Positions 48,720 through 55,925 of a stretch of DNA of 64,000 nucleotides are shown here, piece by piece. The DNA is taken from positions 1,736,001-1,800,000 of the forward strand of contig NC_015638.1 of NCBI RefSeq assembly GCF_000211855.2, read 5' to 3'. A program made the translations under genes and the position numbers. The notes beneath the pieces are model-generated. The model did not search any database, was not told the DNA's origin, and saw nothing but the letters and a program-made list of their open reading frames with translations. The DNA comes from Lacinutrix sp. 5H-3-7-4 (lineage in GTDB: Bacteria > Bacteroidota > Bacteroidia > Flavobacteriales > Flavobacteriaceae). Numbering within the stretch: position 1 is the first letter of the stretch; every line of letters starts with the position of its first letter.

Positions 48720-48852
48720 GCCTAACACTGGCTATACGCAATTGCTTAATTCTTACTCATCCGAAAATTTCTGCGAAATTTTCTAAGGTTTGGGTATATT
48801 TGAGAAGACAAGGCTGAGAAACGCAACTGACGCATAGCCTAAACCGTTGTGT
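48720..48852 (+). repeat. attC 14 (unique class)
   Basis: R'' GCCTAAC mirrors GTTAGGC at 47911 (10 nt). Its interior, with AAATTTCTGCGAAATTT, is not shared by other sites here. Ends with R' GTTGTGT at 48846. Confidence 0.88.
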
Positions 48853-48875
48853 ATAATGCGGAAAAACCGTCTTGA

Positions 48876-49379
48876 ATGAGAAAAATAATACTTCTTTTAT
48901 TGTTTACGAATTCCATTTATGGACAGGATTCGGAATTAATTTCTGACGGAGAATTATGTAGACAAATTCAATCGGCAATGGAATATATTAAAGCTGACAA
49001 CGAATTAAAAACTCGGAATTTTAGATTCGACTCTAAAATTGGCAACGGATGGAATTACGGAATGTATTTTTCGACAGAATATGTCGCTTTTCAACTTGAC
49101 ATAGAAAAAGAAAAAGTATTTGAGTTTGACAAAACGAAAACTTATCCGATTTATAAAAAACTAGAAAGCACCAAGCGCAAAAAAACGGAATTAAAATTAG
49201 ATTGCGTGAAAAAAAAGAGGAAACCGAATGTTGAACTATCTAAACTCGATAAGGACAACCTATTGATTGATATTACAACAGATAGAGTTGGAAAAGAAGG
49301 TTCAAGCGGAACAGCATATTTATTCTTTTTTGACAATGGAAAAATCGCGAAAGTATTTAAAGAATATTGGATTGAATAA
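48876..49379 (+). CDS. Cassette 15: secreted protein of unknown function
   Basis: This 167-residue protein has a signal peptide (MRKIILLLLFTNSIYGQ) and a Lys-rich mature part ending in SGTAYLFFFDNGKIAKVFKEYWIE. Family not recognised. Clear boundaries: start 24 bases after R', stop 10 bases before R''. Confidence 0.75.
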   Translation: MRKIILLLLFTNSIYGQDSELISDGELCRQIQSAMEYIKADNELKTRNFRFDSKIGNGWNYGMYFSTEYVAFQLDIEKEKVFEFDKTKTYPIYKKLESTKRKKTELKLDCVKKKRKPNVELSKLDKDNLLIDITTDRVGKEGSSGTAYLFFFDNGKIAKVFKEYWIE

Positions 49380-49388
49380 AAGCACTAT

Positions 49389-49521
49389 ACACAACAACGG
49401 CTATAGTTCATTGCGGCGGAATTTCCTCTCGGAAATTCCTGCGTATTTGCTAACTTTGGTTTACGGCGGAATAGTTCTGCCGAACCATTCCGCAACGAAA
49501 CCATAGCCAAAACCGTTGCCA
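49389..49521 (+). repeat. attC 15 (GGCTATA class)
   Basis: R'' ACACAAC mirrors GTTGTGT at 48846 (10 nt). GGCTAT/ATAGCC arms. Ends with R' GTTGCCA at 49515. Confidence 0.9.
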
Positions 49522-49543
49522 CACATTTAAGAAAACACCGATA

Positions 49544-50203
49544 TTGAAAGAATATAATTTAGAAAAATGGACTTGGACAGATGCTGATTTTGGAGAAATG
49601 GGTTGGCACGATTGCCCGATTTATGCTCTTAAATTTGATGACAAAGTAGTTCTTGATTTAGATTATATTTTAAAGTGGAACGAACCAAAAGTAAAAGGAA
49701 TGTCTTATACGTTTTGGATTTCGCCAGCAACTCTGATTTTTGAAGATGTGAGTTTATTCAAAATGAATTTAATGACAGAATTTGTAAACGGAATGGAAAT
49801 TCACGGAATTACAAAATCGAATGTTAAAAATTCAACGGAATGGATAATTGAAACGCAAGAAGGCGATATAACAATTCATTCAAAATCGTTTAAGCAGATT
49901 ATAAGAAGAAAGCCAACACTTGAATTTGGTCAATATATTCCTGAAAATGAACGTGGAAATGAACATTTCTCAGAATTATCAGATAAAAATTATAGACATC
50001 CAAAAGAGATTTCAGACGAAAGAAAAGCTAAATTCAAACTATATGAATTAGCGAATGAAAGAGCTACATTAAAAATTGAACTTGAAAAGTTAAATCGTGA
50101 CAAATACGAAACAAAGGAGTTTTTAATTATCAAAAGAGAGATTAATAGCAGAATAGAACAACTGAATGAAAAGCTAAACGGAACTTGGTTCGAAAGAATA
50201 TAA
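49544..50203 (+). CDS. Cassette 16: soluble protein of unknown function (TTG start)
   Basis: This 219-residue protein starts at TTG (49544); the frame continues KEYNLEKWTWTDADFGEMGWHDC, which looks like a genuine N terminus, and no ATG is upstream in the cassette. A beta-rich N-terminal domain is followed by a helical, probably coiled-coil C terminus (about 165-215). Family not recognised; the GWHDCPIYALKF stretch may aid searches. Confidence 0.75.
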   Translation: MKEYNLEKWTWTDADFGEMGWHDCPIYALKFDDKVVLDLDYILKWNEPKVKGMSYTFWISPATLIFEDVSLFKMNLMTEFVNGMEIHGITKSNVKNSTEWIIETQEGDITIHSKSFKQIIRRKPTLEFGQYIPENERGNEHFSELSDKNYRHPKEISDERKAKFKLYELANERATLKIELEKLNRDKYETKEFLIIKREINSRIEQLNEKLNGTWFERI

Positions 50204-50212
50204 AAAAACGTG

Positions 50213-50345
50213 TGGCAACAACGTGTATAACCAATTGCTTGGTTCTAGCCTACTTGGAAATTCCTAACGGAATTTCCTCTGGTTCGTTTTCTTTTGTTAA
50301 CTTAGTTCCAGACAACGCAACTAGCCATACACAAAACCGTTGTAC
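50213..50345 (+). repeat. attC 16 (unique class)
   Basis: R'' TGGCAAC mirrors GTTGCCA at 49515 (10 nt). Interior hairpin GGAAATTCC/GGAATTTCC. Ends with R' GTTGTAC at 50339. Confidence 0.9.
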
Positions 50346-50350
50346 ACCAT

Positions 50351-50854
50351 ATGAAAAACGCATTCGTAATCATATTAATCTTAATTGGATTTTTAGCATT
50401 TGGACAAGAAAAAAACCTTGACCGAATTGATAACGAAGTGAAATCTATAGAATCGGACTCAACTCTTGTGGAAAAGGAATTTGATTGGGTGGAACTGACT
50501 GGAATTACTACAGATGGTGGCGGAATTTTAAAAGTATGGCGGAATGAAAAACAGATTTGCAAAATAATTGAGGAAATCGGACTTTCTTACGGTCGAATAA
50601 GGACAGTTATTTACCTGAATAATGGAATACCAATTAAAATAATAGAAACGGAGGAAAACTTTGGTCACGATAATGGAGAGCTGAATTTCAAAGTACTGAA
50701 CGAAGTTTTCAGAGCAACTATTTACGTGTTTGATTGGGAAAATGACGAGAGTAAAATAGAACGGACAGGAAAGAGAGTTTTAAGTGAAGGTTCGTGTTCA
50801 ACATTTGATTATGAACCGACAATTGAACGTGCTAAAAAAGCAACAACGGAATGA
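50351..50854 (+). CDS. Cassette 17: secreted protein of unknown function
   Basis: This 167-residue protein has a signal peptide (MKNAFVIILILIGFLAFGQ) and a beta-rich mature part with IETEENFGHDNGELNF. Family not recognised. The ATG lies only 5 bases after R'. Confidence 0.75.
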   Translation: MKNAFVIILILIGFLAFGQEKNLDRIDNEVKSIESDSTLVEKEFDWVELTGITTDGGGILKVWRNEKQICKIIEEIGLSYGRIRTVIYLNNGIPIKIIETEENFGHDNGELNFKVLNEVFRATIYVFDWENDESKIERTGKRVLSEGSCSTFDYEPTIERAKKATTE

Positions 50855-50866
50855 AAAAAATACGGT

Positions 50867-51000
50867 GTACAACAATGTATAACCGCAATTACGGCGGATT
50901 CGACTACATCCGAATCCACTCGGAATTGCTAACGTTAGTGCTAAACCGAAAATAATCGCTAATTTAACCCGTAACTGACGGTTATACGAGACCGTTATTG
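50867..51000 (+). repeat. attC 17 (CGCAATTACGG class)
   Basis: R'' GTACAAC mirrors GTTGTAC at 50339 (10 nt). Interior nearly identical to attC 19. Ends with R' GTTATTG at 50994. Confidence 0.9.
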
Positions 51001-51174
51001 TTAATGCTGCGCTACGCTTGCATTAACAATAACCCGACGAGGGCTTCGCCCGAGTTATTGCTCACCGCAGTAGCTTCGCTACGCACTGAACAATAACTCT
51101 GGTTATAAGTTATTTTAAACTTACAGATATTTCCAATATCTTACAGTTCAAAACAACTCATAACCCTCGTCGGG
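50995..51174 (+). other. Gene-less structured cassette, copy B (180 bp)
   Basis: This is identical to copy A (40449-40628) except for one base (51133, G in copy A and C here). It has the same inverted repeats and the same 90-bp attC. The two copies are 10.5 kb apart in direct orientation. Confidence 0.8.
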
Positions 51175-51180
51175 TTGTAG
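51091..51180 (+). repeat. attC 18 (short 90-bp class)
   Basis: R'' CAATAAC mirrors GTTATTG at 50994. Same as attC 6 apart from one base and the R' tail. Ends with R' GTTGTAG at 51174. Confidence 0.85.
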
Positions 51181-51203
51181 TGCATTTGACAAACAAAAAC
51201 CGA

Positions 51204-51776
51204 ATGAAAAAAATTCTGATTTTAATTTTAGTTGTTAGTGTCTTTAGTTGTAAAAACAAAAGTCGGAAATATGAATCAAACGAATCATACTATTCGACTT
51301 ATGATTATGAGGAAGATGGTTATACGGACGGAACATATTGCGCTGAAATCGAATATTACTACTACAAAACAGGAACTCGTTCAACTTATACCTTAGAAGT
51401 GGAAATTGAGGATAATGAATTAACTGTTATTCATTGGCCTAATGGCGGATGGTTGGACGATAGCCATTTCTATCCGCCAGATATAAGTGACGGATATGCG
51501 GAATTTGAAAGTGACAGAGGAGTTGAATATACTGTGGAAATTATCGGAGAGGAAGGAGATTGTTATATATCAAATTATGCACCAAGCGAAAGTTCTTTTG
51601 TAAACGAAGAGGAAAACCAAATTTGTCCAAGGTGTGGAGACTCTAAATATTCATACGATGATTATTGCGATAGTTGTACTGATGAATTAGAAAACACTTG
51701 TTCAAATTGTGGTGCGTACGAATATGGAGTTTATGGTGGACTTTGTTCAAGTTGTCAAGAAGATAATGATTGGTAA
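51204..51776 (+). CDS. Cassette 19: cysteine-rich lipoprotein with zinc-ribbon-like C terminus
   Basis: This 190-residue lipoprotein has a lipobox (SVFSCKNK), a Tyr/Asp/Glu-rich middle and a C-terminal cluster of paired cysteines (CPRCGDS, CDSCTDE, CSNCGAYE, CSSCQED) forming double-zinc-ribbon-like CxxC pairs. Zinc ribbons are unusual on the outside of the membrane, so metal binding or disulfides are possible. Function unknown. The ATG at 51204 gives the signal peptide; an upstream GTG falls in the R' region. Confidence 0.75.
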   Translation: MKKILILILVVSVFSCKNKSRKYESNESYYSTYDYEEDGYTDGTYCAEIEYYYYKTGTRSTYTLEVEIEDNELTVIHWPNGGWLDDSHFYPPDISDGYAEFESDRGVEYTVEIIGEEGDCYISNYAPSESSFVNEEENQICPRCGDSKYSYDDYCDSCTDELENTCSNCGAYEYGVYGGLCSSCQEDNDW

Positions 51777-51784
51777 AAAACGCA

Positions 51785-51917
51785 CTACAACAATGTATAA
51801 CCGCAATTACGGCGGATTCGACTACGTCCGAATCCACTCGGAATTGCGAAAGCCTGTGCTAAATCGAAAATTAACGCATATTAACCCGTAACTGACGGTT
51901 ATACGATACCGTTGGCA
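51785..51917 (+). repeat. attC 19 (CGCAATTACGG class)
   Basis: R'' CTACAAC mirrors GTTGTAG at 51174 (8 nt). Interior nearly identical to attC 17. Ends with R' GTTGGCA at 51911. Confidence 0.9.
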
Positions 51918-51935
51918 AACATTTGAAAATAAATT

Positions 51936-52682
51936 ATGGAGAAACCAGTATTTGACCTTTTAGTAAAAATTAGCAAAGACAGATACTTTGATTATGAGGA
52001 CAAATCAAGAACAAATAATAGAGACAAAGCAATTGAACGAAGTGAAAAATATAGACAGTTAGAGTATTTGCAAAGTCAAGGTTTTATTTCCAGAACAAAA
52101 GACATTTTTATAATTACAGAATACGGATACGTTGTAGCACAATATGAAAGTTGGTCTGAATATATAAATCATCAAAAAGAATTATTAGACCGAAAAGTAA
52201 AAAAGGAAAATCTTGATTTAAAAATATCTGATTTTCAAGTTCGGACTAAATACTTGCCTTATATAATTTCATTAATAAGTATTGTATTATCAATTATCGC
52301 TCTTTCAAATCAATTCAAAAAGGAGAATAAAACAGAAGAACAAGTCTCAAACTCAACTTTATTGACTTCCGAAAAACAAGTCAAAAATTCAATTAATAAT
52401 GGAATATGGATTAGTACAAAAGATTCATTATCATCTGTTGAAATAAATGGAAATAATTGGACTTTTAAATATGTAAATGAAAAAACGGATTTAGATGACC
52501 ATTATGAATATTTGATTACTGAAAGTGTTTTAAACAAACAAAATGAAATAATTGATGGTAGTTTAGTTTTAACAAACAAATCTGACACACTCAAATACGG
52601 AATTGACTATATCTCTGAAAAAAATATGACTCTGATATTTTTACCAAGAGGTAATTTTCATTATTATGAGAGGAAAGAATAA
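51936..52682 (+). CDS. Cassette 20: membrane protein with winged-helix-like N terminus
   Basis: This 248-residue protein has an N-terminal domain that reads like a small helical winged helix (YRQLEYLQSQGFISRTKDIFIITEYG, about 40-65), a transmembrane helix at about 106-124 (YLPYIISLISIVLSIIAL) and a beta-rich C-terminal domain of about 100 residues. A membrane sensor is possible but unproven. Start ATG at 51936, 18 bases after R'. Confidence 0.7.
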   Translation: MEKPVFDLLVKISKDRYFDYEDKSRTNNRDKAIERSEKYRQLEYLQSQGFISRTKDIFIITEYGYVVAQYESWSEYINHQKELLDRKVKKENLDLKISDFQVRTKYLPYIISLISIVLSIIALSNQFKKENKTEEQVSNSTLLTSEKQVKNSINNGIWISTKDSLSSVEINGNNWTFKYVNEKTDLDDHYEYLITESVLNKQNEIIDGSLVLTNKSDTLKYGIDYISEKNMTLIFLPRGNFHYYERKE

Positions 52683-52692
52683 AAAACGATTT

Positions 52693-52699
52693 GCCAACA
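52693..52699 (+). repeat. attC 20, R'' only
   Basis: TGCCAAC mirrors GTTGGCA at 51911 (9 nt with the flanking TT). The rest of the attC is missing; directly after it an IS110-like end begins. Confidence 0.8.
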
Positions 52700-52834
52700 A
52701 AGAACTGAGTTAAAAAAACTAAGCAGAATTTTAATCGGAATAAGAAATAAAAAAAAATATATTTAAGTTTAAAGCGCTTATTTTCAAGTGAATAATAAGA
52801 GGGGAAGCTAAACGTGACCTCTAAAAAAACTAAC
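52700..52834 (+). mobile_element. Remnant of a second IS110-type end and decayed cassette
   Basis: The first 19 bases (AAAGAACTGAGTTAAAAAA) are identical to the right end of the IS at 36788, and similarity continues for about 15 bases with gaps. No transposase remains. The junction lies directly after the R'' AAC, at the same place as in attC 2. The rest of this 135-base stretch has an AGAGG/CCTCT hairpin and no gene. Confidence 0.6.
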
Positions 52835-52963
52835 GCACAACAATATCTGTATTTTATTTCTAGTTTCGATTTTGTTTACTAATATTTCTGCAGAATATTT
52901 TCTTCTGTTTTAATGGATAAATTGGATATTTGAAACGCAATAAACAATATGCCAATGTTGGTG
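52835..52963 (+). repeat. attC 21 (terminal, diverged)
   Basis: R'' GCACAAC, an interior hairpin AATATT..AATATT and R' GTTGGTG at 52957 mark a last attC site. The cassette start that should mirror this R'' was lost with the upstream deletion. It ends 4 bases from the stop of the convergent polymerase gene. Confidence 0.7.
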
Positions 52964-52967
52964 ATAA

Positions 52968-55925
52968 TTAAGTGTTTCTTGGATCCTTTATAACACCCAT
53001 TTTCCTGCTTCTAATTACACTCATGCTACAAAAATCAAACCTATTCGTTATTTTTCCAAAACAGGCATAAACTCCTAGACCATTTATTGGAAATTTATCT
53101 ACTACACTACTAAAATGCACTGCATCAAAATAATTACCTTCTTTATCTATAAATGTGCTTAAACGCATTAGCTCACCTTTTGATGTGTTGTTATAACGAG
53201 TAGTTACTAAACTACCATATATTAAAACATTTTTGCCTACATAGTTTTTCATTTTAAGAGCAAGAATTCCATTATCTGTATTTTCATTTACTAAATTAAA
53301 GTAATCACATAATGGAAATCCTAATAACTCCATTTCATCATATGCGTTTTCAATCCAACTTACATTTAACTTAGGTAAATTAAATTTTTTGTGTTCTGAT
53401 ATAAAAAGTTTTGATTGTGAGTTATAATCGCGCTTTGCATTTAATTTAAATATTGAATGCCATAACAATTCTACTTTAGATTTACCAGTAAACTTAAATG
53501 CGTCAATTCTAATTAAAATAGTTAGTTGCTCGATAGTAATTGTTAATCTGTCAATAAAGTTATCTAAAGATGTAAAGTCGCCATTTAATTGTCTCTCTGA
53601 TAGTATACGCTTAATAGTGAATAGTTCTAAATTTTTTAAATATCCAAATCCTAAATAAATGGTCTTTCCTATTAATTTATTTGGATGATCACTTTTATTA
53701 ATACATGGAGCACAAATTTTAGCACCTTGTTTTCTAGCTTCATGGAAATAATGTTCTGCACTATAAAATCCGCCACCATTATTTAATACGGCAGTCATAA
53801 ACTCTAATGGGTAATAACATTTTAAATAAAGGCTTTGATAACTTTCTACTGCATAAGAAGCAGAATGTCCTTTTGCAAAAGCATAACCAGCAAAACTTTT
53901 AATTTGATTCCAAACATCAGTTATTAGTTTTTCATCAAAACCTTTATTTCTACAATTTTTATAAAATTTCTCTTCTACAGCCTCAAATTCTTTTTTAGAC
54001 CTATACTTACCACTCATTCCTCTTCTTAAAACATCTGCTTCTCCTAGTGTTAAACCGGCAAATTGATTTGCTACTTTCAATACATCTTCTTGATATACCA
54101 TTACACCATAAGTTTCTGGCATAATTTTATACAATATTGGATGTGCTTCTTTTCTTTTTTCTGGATATCTATGTCGTTTTATAAACTCTTCTTTCATTCC
54201 TGAGCCTGAAACTCCTGGTCTAATTATAGAGCTTGCTGCGACTAATTCAATATAATTTTGAGTTTGCAATTGTTGCATTAATCCACGCATAGCTGGTGAC
54301 TCTACATAATAAGCACCTATTGCGCCTCCCGATTTTAATAAATTATTAATTTTTGGATCTTTTTTAAAAGCTTCAATATTTGTTATATCAATTGGAGGAG
54401 AATCTGGTCTGTTCTCTGAAATAATTTCTAAAGCATCTTTTATTTTAGCTAATCCTCTTTGACCTAATATATCAAACTTGAAAATTCCAACATCTTCTGC
54501 AATATTCATGTCAAATTGTAGAGTTGGAAAGCCTTTAGGAGGTAAATTTGTAGCTGAATAATTGTGAATTGGCTTATCTAAAATTAATATTCCTGCCGAA
54601 TGAACGCTTATATAATTTGGAAAACCTTCTATAAGTTTAGCGTATTTTATTACTAATTTTGAAAATTCATCTAATTTATAATAGTTGAAATTGTTTTTGC
54701 AAAGCTTATCTATTTCTTCTTTTGGCAAGCCAAACACTTTACCAATCTCTCTTACTGCTGCTCGATATTTAAATGTATTATATGTTGCTAACAATGCTGT
54801 ATGTTTAAATCTTTTGAAAATATAAGCTGTAACATCATCACGGTCTTTCCAAGAAAAATCAATATCGAAATCAGGTGGTGAAGCTCTAAACGGATTTATA
54901 AATCTTTCAAAATATAAATCTAATTCAATGGGATCTACATCTGTAATTCCAATTATATAGGCAACAATACTATTTGCACCACTTCCTCTACCAATATGAA
55001 AATACCCTTTACTTTTTGCATACGATATAATATCATAATTTATTAGAAAAAAAGAAACAAACCGCATTGACTTGATAGTCTCTAATTCTTTATATAATCT
55101 CTCTTTTACCTTTTTACTTGGTGCCACATATCGTGTTGATATTTTTTCTTTACATAAACGCTCTAATAATTTAAAATCGTTTTCAAAAGAATCTGTATAA
55201 ACCTTTAAATTCTGAGATTTACGCTCATTTCCAAAACCAAAATTAATGCTACACTGGTTTAATATGTTTTTTGTGTTTTGTAAAATAAAAGGAAATTCAA
55301 CAAAAGCTTTTTCTAGTTCAACACTCGACAACATTTTATGTTGAATACTACATTCTTCAGTTTTTTCAAGTTTACTTAACAAAATATTGTTGTCAATTGC
55401 TCTTAAAAGCCTATGAGCATTAAAATCACCTTTATCTCTTATGGTAACTTGTTGAAGAAACACAAGATGTTGACTATGTTTTTTTAGTTGTGAAAACCTG
55501 AGTTTTTTTAAATCGTTTATGGAAACACCTATAAATTCATAAGGCTCAAAACATTTTTTGTTGAGTTGTAATACTTTTTCAAAAGGATAAATAATAAAAA
55601 CATTCTCAAAATTAGGTGCTAAATCAGGTATCAACATTTTATGTTGAGAATGTTGAGACATAAAATCATTAAGTTCTTTAAATCCAACATTGTTTTTTGC
55701 TATGCCAACAAATTTTTGTTCTGCTCCGTTTCTAAAATCGATACCTACAACAGGTTTAATGTTTCTTAAATTAGCTTGATGAATAAAATTTAAACATGCA
55801 GATGTATTGTTAATATCAGAAAGGACAATAGAGTCGTAATTATTTTCTTTAGCTAAATCTAACAGGTCTAACTCAGAAAACGTTCCATATCTTAATGAGT
55901 AATATGTGTGACAGTTTAAATACAT
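52968..55925 (-). CDS. DNA polymerase III alpha subunit homologue (island-encoded)
   Basis: This 985-residue protein has the C-family polymerase layout: a PHP domain (about 1-215), the polymerase palm with IGRGSGANSIVAYIIGI (311-327) and the catalytic PDFDIDF (351-357), then fingers and a C-terminal OB-like region. It is shorter than replicative DnaE (about 1,160), and the PHP start NCHTYYSLRYG lacks the usual HxH pair. This is the pattern of error-prone DnaE2/ImuC-like enzymes paired with DinB-type partners. It overlaps dinB by one base (TAATG) and is expressed with it. Confidence 0.88.
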   Translation of the reverse strand: MYLNCHTYYSLRYGTFSELDLLDLAKENNYDSIVLSDINNTSACLNFIHQANLRNIKPVVGIDFRNGAEQKFVGIAKNNVGFKELNDFMSQHSQHKMLIPDLAPNFENVFIIYPFEKVLQLNKKCFEPYEFIGVSINDLKKLRFSQLKKHSQHLVFLQQVTIRDKGDFNAHRLLRAIDNNILLSKLEKTEECSIQHKMLSSVELEKAFVEFPFILQNTKNILNQCSINFGFGNERKSQNLKVYTDSFENDFKLLERLCKEKISTRYVAPSKKVKERLYKELETIKSMRFVSFFLINYDIISYAKSKGYFHIGRGSGANSIVAYIIGITDVDPIELDLYFERFINPFRASPPDFDIDFSWKDRDDVTAYIFKRFKHTALLATYNTFKYRAAVREIGKVFGLPKEEIDKLCKNNFNYYKLDEFSKLVIKYAKLIEGFPNYISVHSAGILILDKPIHNYSATNLPPKGFPTLQFDMNIAEDVGIFKFDILGQRGLAKIKDALEIISENRPDSPPIDITNIEAFKKDPKINNLLKSGGAIGAYYVESPAMRGLMQQLQTQNYIELVAASSIIRPGVSGSGMKEEFIKRHRYPEKRKEAHPILYKIMPETYGVMVYQEDVLKVANQFAGLTLGEADVLRRGMSGKYRSKKEFEAVEEKFYKNCRNKGFDEKLITDVWNQIKSFAGYAFAKGHSASYAVESYQSLYLKCYYPLEFMTAVLNNGGGFYSAEHYFHEARKQGAKICAPCINKSDHPNKLIGKTIYLGFGYLKNLELFTIKRILSERQLNGDFTSLDNFIDRLTITIEQLTILIRIDAFKFTGKSKVELLWHSIFKLNAKRDYNSQSKLFISEHKKFNLPKLNVSWIENAYDEMELLGFPLCDYFNLVNENTDNGILALKMKNYVGKNVLIYGSLVTTRYNNTSKGELMRLSTFIDKEGNYFDAVHFSSVVDKFPINGLGVYACFGKITNRFDFCSMSVIRSRKMGVIKDPRNT

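Larger units (their letters stand above)
35017..52963 (+). mobile_element. Integron-type gene cassette array (CALIN-like)
   Basis: About 20 consecutive cassettes, all with genes on the plus strand, each ending in an attC-like site of 90-197 bp. Each attC starts with an RYYYAAC-type R'' box followed by a TATA-containing L'' and ends with a matching L' and GTT-type R'. For every intact cassette the R'' is the reverse complement of the R' at the start of the same cassette (for example GTTGGGC at 43153 and GCCCAAC at 44907; GTTACCATAC at 35017 and GTATGGTAAC at 35535). No integron integrase is present in the window. Confidence 0.9.

Noticed and set aside
35538-52963. CRISPR array
   Set aside because: The repeats are about 90-197 bp, vary in class, are separated by full genes of 390-1,900 bp, and no cas gene is present.
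35538-52963. Repeats as MITEs or REP-like elements
   Set aside because: No target duplications are seen, and the paired R'/R'' boxes differ from cassette to cassette but match within each cassette, which a MITE would not explain.
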